A model generated the notes under the pieces. That model did not search any database. It was given only the letters and a program-made list of their open reading frames with translations, and was not told the origin of the DNA. From Phocoena phocoena (taxonomy: Eukaryota; Chordata; Mammalia; Artiodactyla; Phocoenidae), in NCBI RefSeq assembly GCF_963924675.1, contig NC_089220.1:118746697-118810696 (forward strand): a stretch of 64,000 nucleotides of DNA, in the 5' to 3' direction. A program made the position numbers and the translations under genes. How positions within the stretch are numbered: the stretch's first letter is position 1; every line of letters begins with the position of its first letter. Below, piece after piece: positions 26,201 through 38,249 of this stretch.

Positions 26201-27237
26201 CCATTGTATATTCTTGCCTCCTTTATCAAAGATAAGGTGAACATATGTGCGTGGGTTTATCTCTGGGCTTTCTATCCTGTTCTGTTGATCTATATTTCTG
26301 TTTTTGTGCCAGTACCATACTGTCTTGATTACTGTAGCTTTATAGTATTCTCTGAAGTCCAGGAGCCTGATTCCTCCAGCTGTGTTTTTCTTTCTCAAGA
26401 TTGCTTTGGCTATTCAGGGTCTTTTGTGTTTCCATACAAATTGTGAAATTTTTTGTTCTAGTTCTGTGGAAAATGCCATTGGTAATTTGATAGGGATTAC
26501 CTTGAATCTGTAGATTACTTTGAGTAGTAGAGTCATTTTGACAATGTTGATTCTTCCAATCCAAGAACGTGGTATATGTCTCCATCTGTTTGTATCATCT
26601 TTACTTTCTTTTATCAGTGTCTTATAGTTTTCTGCATACAGGTCTTTTGTCTCCTTAGGTAGGTTTATTCCTAGGTACTTTATTCTTTTGTTGCAGTGGT
26701 AAATGGGAGTGTTTCCTTAATTTCTGTTTCAGATTTTTCGTTGTTAGTGTGTAGGAATGCAAGAGATTTCTGTGCATTGATTTTGTATCCTGCAACTCTA
26801 CCAAATTCATTGATTAGCTCTAGTAGTTTTCTGGTAGTATCTTTAGGATTCTCTATGTATAGTATCATGTCATCTGCAAAGAGTGACAGTTTTACTTCTT
26901 CTTTTCTGATTTGGATTCCTCTTATGTCTTTTTCTGCTCTGATTGCTGGGGCTGAAACTTCCAAAACTATGTTGAATAATAGTGGTGAGAGTGGACAACC
27001 TTGTCTTGTTCCTGATCTTAGAGGAAATGTTTCAGTTTTTCACCATTGAGAGTGATCTTGGCTGTGGGTTTGTCATATATGGCCTTTATTATGTTGTGGC
27101 AGGTTTCCTCTATACTTTCTGGAGAATTTTTATCTTAAATGGTGTTGAATTTTGTTGAAAGCTTTTTCTGCATTTGTTGAGATGATCATATCGTTTTTCT
27201 CCTTCAGTTTGTTAATATGGTTTATCACATTGATTGA

Positions 27238-28113
27238 TTATTGTACACTGAAGAATCCTTGCATTCCTGGGATAAACCTCACTTGATTGTGGTGTATGAT
27301 CCTTGTAATGTGCTGCTGGATTCTGTTTGCTAGTAATTTGTTGAGGATTTTTGTATTTATTTTCATCAGTAATATCGGCCTGTAGTTTTCTTTCTTTGTG
27401 ACATCTTTGTCTGGTTTTGGTATCAGGGTGATAGTGGCCTCGTAGAATGAGTTTGGGAGTGTTCCTCCCTCTGCTATATTTTGGAAGAGTTTGAGAAGGA
27501 TAGGTGTTAGCTCTTCTCTAAATGTTTGATAGAATTTGCCTGTGAAGCCATCTGGTCCTGGGCTTTTGTTTCTTGGAAGATTTTTAATCACAGTCTCAAT
27601 TTCAGTGCTTGTGATTGTGCTGTTTATATTTTCTATTTCTTCCTGGTTCAGTCTTGGAAGATTGTGCTTTTCTAAGAATTTGTCCATTTCTTTCAGGTTG
27701 TCCATCTTATTGGCATATAGTTGCTTGTAGTAATCTCTCATGATCCTTTGTATTTCTGCATTGTCAGTTGTTACTTCTCCTTTTTCATTTCTAGTAATGT
27801 TGATTTGAGTCTTCTCCCTTTTTTTCTTGTTGAGTCTGGCTAATGTTTTATCAATTTTGTTTATCTTCTCAAAGAACCAACTTTTAGTTTTATTGATCTT
27901 TGCTATTGTTTGCTTCATTTCTTTTTCATTTATTTCTGATCTAATTTTTATGATTTCTTTCCTTCTGCTAATTTTGGTTTTTTTTTTTTTCCTTCTTTCT
28001 CTAATTGCTTTAGGTGTAAGGTTAGTTTGTTTATTTGAGATGTTTCTTGTTTCTTGAGGTAGGATTGTATTGCTATAAACTTCCCTCTTAGAACTGCTTT
28101 TGCTGCATCCCAT
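27238..28113 (-). pseudogene. L1 ORF2 fragment, linker and N-terminal reverse transcriptase
   Basis: The 291-codon frame reads through the cryptic region ([18 protein letters not shown] near residues 177-195) into the start of the RT ([20 protein letters not shown]), then stops at [11 protein letters not shown]. The stop replaces a conserved Arg-Lys position, and the catalytic YADD/FADD box is further on in another open segment (26680-26964). It is the longest uninterrupted L1 frame in the window. Confidence 0.88.
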
Positions 28114-28728
28114 AGGTATTGGGTCGTCGTGTTTTCATTGTCATTTGTTTCTAGGTATTTTTTAATTTCCTCTTTGATTTCTTCAGTGATCTCTTGGTTA
28201 TTTAGTAGCATTATTATTTAGCTTTCTTTCAATTTCCGTTTGCATGGAACATCTTTTTCCATCCCCTCACTTTCAGTCTGTATGTGTCTCTAGGTCTGAA
28301 GTGGGTTTCTTGTAGACAGGTTGTGTACGGGTCTTGTCTGTGTATCCATTCAGCCAGTCTATATCTTTTAGTTGGAGCATTTAATCCATTTACACTTAAG
28401 TTAATTATCCATATGTTTGTTCCTATTACCATTTTCTTAATTGTTACGGGTTTGTTATTGTAGGTCTTTTCCATCTCTTGTATATCTAGAGAAGTTCCCT
28501 TAGCATTTGTTGTAAAGCTGGTTTGGTGGTACTGAATTCTGTTAACTTTTGCTTGTCTGTAAAGGTTTTAATTTCTCCATCGAATCTTAATGAAATCCTT
28601 GCTTGGTAGAGTAATCTTGGTTGTAGGTTTTTCTCTTATCACTTTAAATACCTCCTGCCACTCCCTTCTGGCTTGAAGAGTTTCTGCTGAAAAATCAGCT
28701 GTTAACCGTTTGGGGATTCCATTGTATG

Positions 28729-29268
28729 TTATTTGTTACTTTTCCTTGCTGCTTTTAATTTTTTTTCTTTGTACTTAATTTTTGATCGTTTGATTAATAC
28801 GTGTCTCAGTATGTTTCTCTTTGGGTTTATCCTGTATGATACTCTCTGTGCTTCCTTGACTTGTTTGACTATTTCCTTTCCCATGTTAGGGAAGTTTTCC
28901 ACTATAATCTCTTCAAATATTTTCTCAGTCCCTTTCTGTTTCTCTTCTTCTTCTGGGACCTCTATAATTTGAATATTGGTGTGTTTAATGTTGTCCTGGA
29001 GGTCTCTGAGACTGTCCTCAATTCTTTTCATTCTTTTTTCTTTATTCTGCTCCCTGGCAGTTATTTCCACCCTTTTATCTTTCAGCTCACTTATCCGTTC
29101 TTCTGCCTCAGTTATGCTGTTATTGATTCCTTCTAGAATATTTTTAATTTCAGTAATTGTGTTGTTCATCATTGTTTGTTTGCTCTTTAGTTTTTCTAGA
29201 TCCTTGTTAAATGTTTCTTTTATTTTCTCCATTCTGTTTCCGAGATTTTGGATCATCTTTACTATCAT
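28729..29268 (-). pseudogene. L1 ORF1 remnant (RNA-binding coiled-coil protein)
   Basis: A 179-codon minus-strand frame reads as ORF1p: a charged coiled-coil N-terminal part (residues ~5-85, with NNSITEAEERISELKDK), then the RNA-binding part with NIQIIEVPEEEEKQKGTE and FPNMGKEI, ending AARKSNK and a stop. A frameshift there separates the C-terminal domain, which continues in another frame to about 28490. ORF1p normally coats L1 RNA as a trimer. This copy is broken. Confidence 0.85.
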
Positions 29269-30424
29269 TACTCTGAATTCTTTTTCAGGTAGGTTGCCTA
29301 TTTTGTCTTCATTTATTTGGTCTTGTAGGTTTTTACCTTACTCCTTCGTCTATAACATATTTTTTTGTCATTTCATTTTTTTTTTGATGGGTGTTGCTGT
29401 ATTCCCGTCTCACTGGTTGTTTGGCCTGAGATGTCCAGTACTGGAGTTTGCAGGCAGTTGGGTGGAGCCAGGTCTTGGTGCTGAGATGAGGACCTCCAGG
29501 AGGCCTCACACAGATTAATATTCCCTGAGGTCTGAGGTTCTCTGTTAGTCCAGCAGTTTGGACTCAGGGCTCCCACCACAGGAGCTTGGGCAATACCTCC
29601 GGCCTGGGAGCCAAGATCCCGGAAGCCAGTCACTGGGGGTTCCTCCTGTCCCGTTAGGTGTCCATGGTCCCCCTCCGGTGCCTGATAGGTGCCCTTGAAA
29701 TCACATAGAATGATGAGAATCTATTCAGGTCGATCTCTAGGATGGAAAGGAGCCCATTCATGAACATCTCTGGAAAAGACCTCTCAATATCCCGAGAGAT
29801 CTGCTCAATGTACGTACCATCGGGGTGGGGACTCGAGGGCCTTGCCGGCAGTGGGAAATGATGCCACAGCTTGGGCCACTGAGGGGCAACCCGGAGCACT
29901 GCAGGGGCACCACTGAGGGCAGGGCGAGATGCTCTCACACACTGAGAGGGGTGCATGGCAGTGGCAGGCCACCCCCGCCCTTACCCCACTGTGGGGAGGG
30001 CCTGTCATGAGACATGCAGCAAGGCTAGAGTGCCCATGGCATGAGAGGCAGTGGTGGAAGACCAAAGGCAGGCCGGGGTCCACACCCCTGCCTTCCATGC
30101 ACCACTGCCGGGTGGGCAGGAGAGCTAGGGTTTTCTGTATATAATATCATGTCATCTGCAAGTAGAGACAGTTTTACTTCTTCCTTTCCAAGGAATGCCT
30201 TTGGATGCCTTTTATTTCTTTTTCTTGCCTAATTGCTGTGGTGAGGACTTTTAATACTATATCAAATGAGATTGGTGAGAGTGGGCGTCCTTGTCTTACT
30301 CCTAATCTTAGAGGAAAAACTTCCAGCTTTTCACTGTTGAGTATGATGTTACGTGTGGGGTTGTCATATATGGCCTTTATTATGTTAAGGTATATTCCCT
30401 CTATACCCACTTTGTTTACTGTAT

Positions 30425-31850
30425 GTGTTCTTTATCCTGTTTTTAGTCAGTTTTGTTTGTCAGATTCATTCATTTAATCCAGGTAGCATTTTTTCATTTG
30501 TGTTTCATTGATTTATGGTATTCTAGTATATAAATATATCATAACTCCACCATTTTCCTATTAATGGATGTTTATTTAGGTAGTCTATAAATTCTTGCTA
30601 TTACAAGTAATGTTGCTGTAAAGATTCTTAAATGTCTCCTTGCATGTTAGTATTTCCCTCGAGAAGTATGCCTAAGAGTCGAATAGCTTAGTTACCAGTA
30701 AATGTCTAGCTTTACCAGATATTGACAAATTATTTTCCAAAGTGGTTATTTACACTTAACAACAGTTTATAAAATTTACCTTTATTCTCATCATCTCTGT
30801 ATTTTGGTATTTTCTCTTTTTTAAGGTTTTGCAGTTCTAGAGATAGATGATAGTTCCAAAGATAGGTAGTGGTGATTGTTGCAGAGCAAGGCAAACATAT
30901 TTAATGCTACAGAACTACACTTAACAATGATTAAAATGGTAACTTCTTTGTTAGTTATGTTTTACTACGATTTTTAAAAAGTTTTGCTAGTCTTATGGGC
31001 ATGAAATCTCACTGTGTTTTTTAATTTGCTTTTCCCTGATTATTAGTGGGGGATCTTTTCATATGCTAAATGTCCATTCATGGTTTTTTTCCCTCTCTGA
31101 GTTTCATGTTTATATCTTTTTTGCCCATTTTGCTATAGAATTGTCTGTCTTCTTATCAATTTCTGGAAGTTCTTTTGTATATTCTAGATACTAATCTTTT
31201 GTTATGTGTGTTACATTTCCTCTCAGTTATGGCTGTCTTTTCCATTCTTTAAATCATATTTTTTGATAAACAGAAGCTTATAATTTTAACGTTGTTGAAC
31301 AGTTTTTCTTTTTTGATATGTGCTTTTTGTGTCTTATTTAAGGAATCTTTCCTAAGACAGGGTCTTAACAATATTAATCAGTATTTGTTTTCTTTAAAGT
31401 TTTGCTTTTCCCATTTTGGTTTATAATCTGCTTAATTTGATTTTTTGTTTGGTGTGAAGTAACTATTTAATTTTTCCTCATGTAGCTAATCATTTATTAC
31501 ACATTTCCTTTCTCCCCCACTGATCTACAGTGTTACCTCTTACATATCAAGTTTACATATATGCATAAGTCTATTTCTGTGTTCCCTGTTCTGTTCTATC
31601 TATCAGTTGTTTATCATTGTACCAATACTGCACCTAAAGCTTTATAATAAAGTTATCTAGCTGGGCAATACCCCTCTCCCTCATTCTTCTCCAAAACCGT
31701 CTTAGCCATTTTTGGCTCTCTGCTGTTCGCCACAGTTTTAGAATTAATTTGTCAAGCTCCACAGTTGGAGTTTTGATTGATAAACATCTCTACCTCTTAT
31801 TTTCAAGGGAATTCTAGTGTTTCACCACTAGGTATGATGTTAAAGTAGTT
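30425..31850 (-). mobile_element. Old L1 ORF2 segment, antisense
   Basis: Reversed and strongly decayed ORF2, for example TTATTAATGGATG equivalents near 30560, GATTATTAGTGGGGGATCTTTTCATATG near 31040, and AGCTTTATAATAAAGTTATC near 31640. More diverged than the L1 to its left. Confidence 0.65.
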
Positions 31851-31862
31851 TCCTACAATAGA

Positions 31863-32145
31863 CAGTGTCATATAATGGTTAAAAATGTTAACAGTCCAGA
31901 CTTTGTAGCCAGATTGTCTGAATTCAGTTCTCAGTATTACCACTTGCTTGCTCTGTGACCTTGGACAGATCACTTAGCTTCTCTGTGCCACCGTTTTTTC
32001 AGCTGTATAATGGTGATAGTAACAGTCTGTATACTTCATATGGTAGTTCTAAAGATTTAATGAGTTAGTATATGTAAAACACTTAAAACTGTGCCTGGCA
32101 TATAGTATAAGTACTGTGAATTAGCTATTTTTATAATTACTATTA
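31863..32145 (+). mobile_element. MIR SINE
   Basis: Near full-length ancient tRNA-derived SINE. It shows TGGTTAAAAATGTTAACAG, the core CTTGCTCTGTGACCTTGGAC, then CTTCTCTGTGCC, and the tail AAACACTTAAAACTGTGCCTGGCATATAGTA. Confidence 0.85.
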
Positions 32146-32159
32146 TAAATCCTTGTTAG

Positions 32160-33960
32160 ATGAAAGTTTGTTTGTTTTGAAATCATGAAGAGGTATTGAA
32201 TTCTTTAACGAATACCTGATAGTTCGTTAGGACATTAATTAACATGTGTTGAGCTTAACAGAGTGTCAGATTTATGCTCTGACTAGAATTTAATGAATAT
32301 GGCTTTTTAAGCCTTGTCATAGTTAGTGGTAGTTCCCATTTAACTTTTTTTCTGGATTGCCTTTTAGAAGCCCTGTTGATGACTTTATGTTCCTAATCAT
32401 CCAAACATACAAGCATCTTGCAGTCATTAAAGAATCTGTTACCTAATGCCAGGAAAATGTGTTTTTACACTTAGTGGAAGTAGATTACTTTGTATTTTAC
32501 TAACAGATTAGTGGTTCATTTATAATTCTAAGACAAGGTGAATAGTTACTAGATGAAGAAGCAGTTTTGGGGAGAATTTAGCAAGACAAGAAATTTTGTT
32601 TTGGGGTTCTCTTGAAAAAATTCACTAATGTTGAAAAATCTGTGTATGAATAAATTTTATGGAGTTATTTGTACACAGCTGGGACTGAATTTATGGACTG
32701 CTTTTCTGACTTGCTAAAAAGCTAAAGATTGACAACCCCTTTCATACTGTATTATCCAGCTTGGCTTTTAACTCCAAGAGAACAGTGTTCACAAATTGAT
32801 GCTCTGTTCCTTTGGGGTTGGTGTAGAAGCATTAAATTGTACTAAAATATTCATATGTGAATGCATTTAGCTGAAAGCAATTGATGTTCTATTCCCAAGA
32901 GGACAAAGAGAAATGCTGTATGGACCTGTAGTCCAGAAACACCCTAAGCATGCTTCTTAAAGGTAATTACATGGCCTGGATGATTGAAGCTCTTACAGTG
33001 AAGCTTAAAATGACAAAGGAGAAGTTGTAGAACTAATGAACTGTGATTTGGATGTATAAATAGTTTGGTTGTGCAATAGTTAAAAACTTCTTTGCTAAAA
33101 GTTAGTTGTAATTGTATCTTTGGGTTCTAATTATATCTTTGCTTTATTTTCTTAGCTAATTTTTATTAGACTGATTTCTCTAAACATTTATTACAGAGGA
33201 CAAATATCAGCCAGGTTTTTTATCCATTACTACTTTATATATAAAGTTAAATTTTTTAAGTTTTGGAGAGACAATTGAATTTTTTAATGTATATATTAGA
33301 ACTTTAAAAAAAGATTCCACTGATATAATTGACATGTAGGTGGTCAATCTCATTTAACAGCTGGCACGAAAATCAGTAAGAGTAGACAGCAAATATTTGT
33401 TGTAGTTGTCGTGGTGTGGCAACTTGAATAAAACTATTCTAAATTTCTATTCTTATTCTAACTGTATTTTTGGTTCTTTCATATAAAAGCTAATTTTTTT
33501 CTCATGTGTAGTTTCTGATAAGATAAACTTGCACATTCATGTCAGAGAACATAAGACACTGTACTAAAAGGAAATGTTTATTTAATGATGGTTGATCAGT
33601 TAGAGTATGTAATTCAATCCTTGTGCTTACTTTAGGGCCAAAGACATGAGTACTTGGATCTTGTATAAAACATTTTAATAACTTATTTTAATATAATTAT
33701 ATATTAATATTAACTAAACTTAGTCTGAAAAGGAATTTGGGAAATGGTATTTGGGGCAGGGGAATATCTTCCATTTCCTTAAAGTGAGATTACTTAGAAG
33801 GTCTCCAGTAAGGTTGGAAGAATAGTAAATTTATTATTGTGTTATAGGCACTCCCCTTGTCTACATTACTAGCTCTGCTCAAATTCTTATAACTTTAAAA
33901 TGTGCTTCAAGGAGTCTTTGTGTAACTTGGGCTGAACTTCATAGAGAACTCCAGTTGCTT
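32160..33960. other. Intronic sequence without a recognised element
   Basis: AT-rich, apparently unique sequence. No exon-like frame with splice sites was seen. Confidence 0.5.
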
Positions 33961-33964
33961 TTTA

Positions 33965-35010
33965 AAAAAACAAAACAAAACATTTTAGAACAGTTTTAGA
34001 TTTACAGAAAAATTGCAAAAATAGTACAGATAATTCCCATCAATCTTTTACCTGGTTTCACCTATTGTTATTTTTTTAATGTTATGTTGAACTATTTGCT
34101 TTTGATAGTTGTTGAAACCATAGGATTCTAGAATTAAGTGTTTTGAAGATGGATAATTATGTAAAGGATTCTGTCAAGGAAATTACTTTTTGATGATTTT
34201 ATTGTGGTAAAATCTAACAAAATTTACCATACCATTTTAAAATGTACAATTCAGAGGCATTAATTACATTCAGAATGTTGTGCAACCATAACCACTGTCT
34301 GTCTATTCCCGAAAGTTTTCATGGCCCCAAACAGAAGCTCTATACCCATGAAGCAGTAGCTCCCCATTCCCTCCCACCCCAGTCCCTGGTAATGCCTAAT
34401 CTACTTAATGTGTCTATGATTTTGCCTATGCTAGATATTTCATAAAAGTGGAATCATACAATATTTGTCCTTTTGTGACTGTCTTCTTTTAGCATGTTTT
34501 CAGATTTAATCCATGTAACGTGTGTCAGAACTTCATTCCTTTTTGTGGCTGAAAAATATTTCAGTAATAGTCCATGAACATTTTTTTTTTTTTTTTTTTG
34601 CGGTACGTGGGCCTCTCACTGTTGTGGCCTCTCCCATTGCGGAGCACAGGCTCCGGACGCGCAGGCTTAGCGGCCATGGCTCACGGGCCCAGCCGTTCTG
34701 TGGCATGTGGGATCTTCCCGGACCGGGGCACGAACCCGTGTCCCCTGCATCGGCAGGCGGACTCTCAACCACTGCGCCACCAGGGAAGCCCCCATGAACA
34801 TTTTGTTTATCCATTTATCTGTTGATAGATACTTGCGTTGTTTTGTTTTCACCTTTTGGTTATTGTGAATAATGCTGCTATGAACATTCACATACAGATA
34901 TCTATTTGAGTCCCTGTTTTAAATTCTTTTGGGTGGTATACCTAGGTGTGGGATTGCTGGGTCACATGGTAATTCTCTGTTTAGCTTTTTGAAGAAGCTC
35001 CAAACTGTGT
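33965..35010 (-). mobile_element. Old L1 3' end, antisense, split by a SINE
   Basis: Reversed L1 3' UTR and ORF2 C-terminus: TTTTAGATTTACAGAAAAATTG, TACAATTCAGAGGCATTAATTACATTC, and GGTGTGGGATTGCTGGGTCACATGGTAATTC. It is truncated near 35010. Confidence 0.75.
34585..34791 (-). mobile_element. CHR-type SINE, antisense
   Basis: 13-bp duplications CCATGAACATTTT lie at 34572-34584 and 34792-34804. Very similar to the SINEs at 2323 and 23017, suggesting a recent subfamily. Minus-strand 5' end GGGGCTTCCCTGGTGGCGCA. Confidence 0.95.
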
Positions 35011-37140
35011 TCCTCTGGTTACTTTGTACCTTTCATAAGCTCCTTGGCACAGAAGTTATCTTAATAATTTTAGATTAAATAATCATCAAGAAAGGCTGTG
35101 CACAAACAATGGCCTTCTTAGTAATTTTGGGAAAGAGGTAGCTTGGTGAGTGAAAAGAATAGTACTTGGAAGTCAGGTTCAATTGCCAGCTTTGGTTTTG
35201 GGGGCCTCTGTTTTGTCATTGATTAAATGAAAAGGTTATGCCTAAATTCGTAGAGGTTCCTTACTACTCCAAAATTCTTTATAGGTATATGTATAATTTA
35301 GCATGATCTAACTAACCATGTCAGTTAAAAAACCTTACTGATAAAAAATTTTATAGTCAAAACTTTTATTTGATCTGCTAAAATGCAAAGTTTGTAATAG
35401 ACTGATTGTATATCTAAATATTTTGATGTCATACACCCAAATATTTCATTGTAATTTAATCATCTGAATAATTTTATATAATAACTTTATATAATATGCT
35501 TTGCTTTCTATCATTCTAGGTATACTTGAAGAATATCTCCCCACTGTAGAAATTCTGTGAATTAGTATAGAAGCTAATTACATAAATGCTACTTTGCATT
35601 TAATTGCAAAGTAGTTAAATATTAAAAATTTATTGTCAAAATATTCTCTTAAGAAAAATTTAAGGTTAAGAAGCCTGCCTTTTACTAGGTGTATATAACT
35701 TTGAACAACTCAGCAGGCGTGCCTGAGCCTGTGCTTTCTGTTCTGTAAAATGAGAAGAATTTCCACCCCTTAGAGTTGTCATAGTTAAGTGAGTTAATGT
35801 ATATAAAGTAGAATATGGTTACTGGCAATATCATAGACAGTTCATGTAGTTGTGATGATTACTATGCCATCTTGAATCCTGATAAAACCTGAGTTAGTCC
35901 TAGTATAGGAGCATTGTTTGATGGATGGGACATACCTTCAGCTTCAAACCAAGAGTATGGGTAAAGTTCTCTATTCATGTAAAATTCAGTTTAGCCATAA
36001 TCCTGCCTGAGAATTTCATAATATAGGCAGAGAGCTGTTTGAGAAAAGAGCCACAGATAGTTGTGCTTTGCGTTTTGGGGCCTCTTCCAAAAAGAGAAGA
36101 GACTTAAACACAATTTGGCAAACAGAGGAAATAGTTTGGCCTTTTAAATGAGTAGCAGGATGAAATATAGCAATATTAATGCACAGGAGACTAGCCCTAA
36201 TTAGAAAACATAGTTCAGTTAATCTGCTTCTCAAAGAGACGTTCATTATTTGTTATGATGAATTCCATTTAACTCCTAACCTGGCATTTGTCCTGTGTAC
36301 GTGTTGTGTTTTAGCTGTAACAGTTGCTGTTTAAGTTTATGCCTCTGTAGTCTTCTGAGTAAACAAGGTTGAGAGAGTATGTGCCATTCTGTAAACTTGT
36401 CCTGTCTGAGGTAGTCATAGGGTATTGTTTTTGAGCACGTAACATTGGATTGCTGAACTCTAGTGAGAACTACTTATATGACGTCTTTAAAATTTTTTAT
36501 CTTTGAATAAATGTAGTTTTTTACATTCCTTCCCCAACTCTATTTAGAAAGGGAGACTTGGTAGGAAAGATATTTTAAACCTGATTTTTAAAGAGATGAA
36601 GTAATATTGGCCTGGTTTTTCTACTTGGAAAGCTCCAGATTTAACTACTCCTCTCATAGCCATATTTCATATAAACAAAAAAGTAAATGTTTAAATCTTT
36701 CCTTTCTACTTTGTTTAAAGTAAAGCAGATCTGAAGTTGCTGCAGCAGAATACTGTTCCAATTCTAGAAAAAAAGTGTAATTTCAACTTGATATATGTAT
36801 TTTTTGTATGACCAATTTGATATGTCTTGGTATCTGTATGAAGATTGTGTTAGAATTTTGTAAAGAAACTCACCTCAACTTCCTAGGCCGGCTAGCACTG
36901 TCTAGAAGGTTGGGCAGAAATTCAAACTTTACAGCTAGTACTAAATGCAAAACAGAAACTAACAAATATCAATAAAAAGAAATTTCCTCAGTACATTATC
37001 CCAGAAGAATTGTATCAAGTTAAGTAACAACTTGCCTTGAGATAGTAATTGTTACTATTGCAATAGTAAACTCCTTAAGTAGTTTAAAGTGGAATTTATA
37101 TGGTAGTTGGTTGTCTAATGCCTTCTAGTTTAAAGATTTA
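35011..37140. other. Mostly unique intronic sequence, with a probable MIR at 35680-35860
   Basis: The MIR-like stretch shows GTATATAACTTTGAACAACTC, TCTGTAAAATGAGAAGAATTTC and AGTTGTCATAGTTAAGTGAG. The rest holds no recognised element or exon. Confidence 0.5.
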
Positions 37141-37144
37141 GTGA

Positions 37145-37350
37145 TCATTCAGTAATAATAGCATTAATGTCTAATATCTTGAGCACATCACATGCATTCT
37201 GTTATTTAATAATCACAGCAATCCTTATTAGCTGCAGGTATTTATCTCCATTTTACACGAGGAGATTGAGCCTTTGAGAGGTTAAGTAACCTACCTGAGA
37301 ACACAGATGTTAAGTGGAAGAACCAGGATCTGAACCCATCTGTCTCTGAT
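37145..37350 (-). mobile_element. MIR SINE, antisense
   Basis: Reversed MIR with CTCCATTTTACACGAGGAGATTGAGCC, GAGAGGTTAAGTAACC, and the tRNA-like part CCAGGATCTGAACCC. Confidence 0.85.
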
Positions 37351-37351
37351 C

Positions 37352-37641
37352 TTATTATATTTGTTATGGTGATCTGTGAAGAGTCACCTTCAATGTTACT
37401 ACTATGGCTTGCTGAAGGCTCAGATGATGGTTAGCATTTTTTTAGCGATACAGTATTTTTAAATTTAGATAGGTATGTTGGTTTTTTAGACATAAAGTTA
37501 TTGCACAATTAATAGGCTACAGTAGAGTGTAAACATACTTTTATATACATTAGGAAACAAACTTCTTGTGACTCGCTTTATTGGGATACTCGCTTTATTG
37601 CAGTAGTCTAGAACACGCAAAATCTCCACGGTATGCCTGTA
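37352..37641 (-). mobile_element. Tigger1-like fragment
   Basis: Shares GCTTGCTGAAGGCTCAGATGATGGTTAGCATTTTTTTAGC with the element at 2688-3127 and ends in the same terminus, GGTATGCCTG. The other end is missing. Confidence 0.75.
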
Positions 37642-38102
37642 CCCTTTTTTAAGAATTGTGAGCTTCTCAGGATAGATTTTTCAGGTTTTTCTAAAATTTT
37701 AAGAAAAAATATCTTACTAGAGAACAAAATTTGATAATTAGTTTCAGAATATAAATTTACTGTTTTTAAACCAGTCATTTTCATCTGCTTTTGGTTTTCC
37801 TATGATGGTCTACTGTACCTGAAAATTGATGGATTTTTGTCATCTATTTGTGTCTCTATTGGCTGCTCCCTTGTTTAAATCTTGCTGTCTCATGTCTCTT
37901 ACGCTCATCTTCAGCTTCGTCATTCTGCTGACTTTCCTTTTTGGTTCTCTCACAGAGTTTGAACAACCATAAATATTCTTGTTCTGAGATAATACAAGCA
38001 AAGCTGACACAAGAGACTAATGTCATTCTATCCTGAGGTCTACTATCAAACTATGCTCTACAGTACCTCTTAGAGCTTACAAGAAGGCTCTTCTTTAGCT
38101 TG

Positions 38103-38226
38103 TTTTTGTTTGTTTGCTTGTTTTTGATTTTTTTGTCCATGCCTCATGGCTTGTGGGATCTTAGTTTCCTGACCAGTGATCAAACCCAGGCCCTCAGCAG
38201 TGGGCCCTGGACCTCCAGGGAATTCC
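38103..38226 (-). mobile_element. Short CHR-related SINE, antisense
   Basis: Exact 13-bp duplications CTTCTTTAGCTTG lie at 38090-38102 and 38227-38239. The minus-strand 5' end is GGAATTCCCTGGAGGTCCAG and the tail is AAAAAAATC plus (CAAA)-like repeats. At 124 bp it holds only the tRNA-derived head and a short body, and it differs from the longer CHR copies here. Confidence 0.85.
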
Positions 38227-38249
38227 CTTCTTTAGCTTGCTCTTAAATC

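Larger units (their letters stand above)
24773..30125 (-). mobile_element. Near full-length L1, antisense, 5.35 kb, with endonuclease deletion
   Basis: 11-bp duplications TAGGGTTTTCT lie at 24762-24772 and 30126-30136. In minus-strand order it has a GC-rich 5' region (about 30125-29290), ORF1 (about 29268-28490), ORF2 (about 28440-25170) and a 3' UTR (to 24773). ORF2 starts with NIWIINLSVNGLNAPTKR and CLQETHFRPRDTYR, then jumps near 28228 to a segment beyond the endonuclease domain (LLNNQEITEEIKEEIKKYLE). Most of the endonuclease is therefore deleted. The RT has [14 protein letters not shown] and [15 protein letters not shown], but is interrupted, for example by a stop at about 27238. The element cannot be active. 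Confidence 0.93.
22560..30420 (-). mobile_element. L1, antisense, 5'-truncated, split by a SINE and by a younger L1
   Basis: Old-to-middle-aged L1 in reverse: 3' UTR from about 22580, ORF2 C-terminus from about 22870, then RT sequence to 24772. It resumes at 30126 with reversed RT text (TATAATATCATGTCATCTGC corresponds to the FADDMIL region) and ends near 30420. Its continuity across 24773-30125 is shown by the matching reading and the duplicated TAGGGTTTTCT. Confidence 0.85.

Noticed and set aside
28976..29518. 180-codon plus-strand frame, looking like a multi-pass membrane protein
   Set aside because: It is the complement of the L1 ORF1 coiled-coil; A-rich coding strands give Leu/Phe/Ser-rich shadows.
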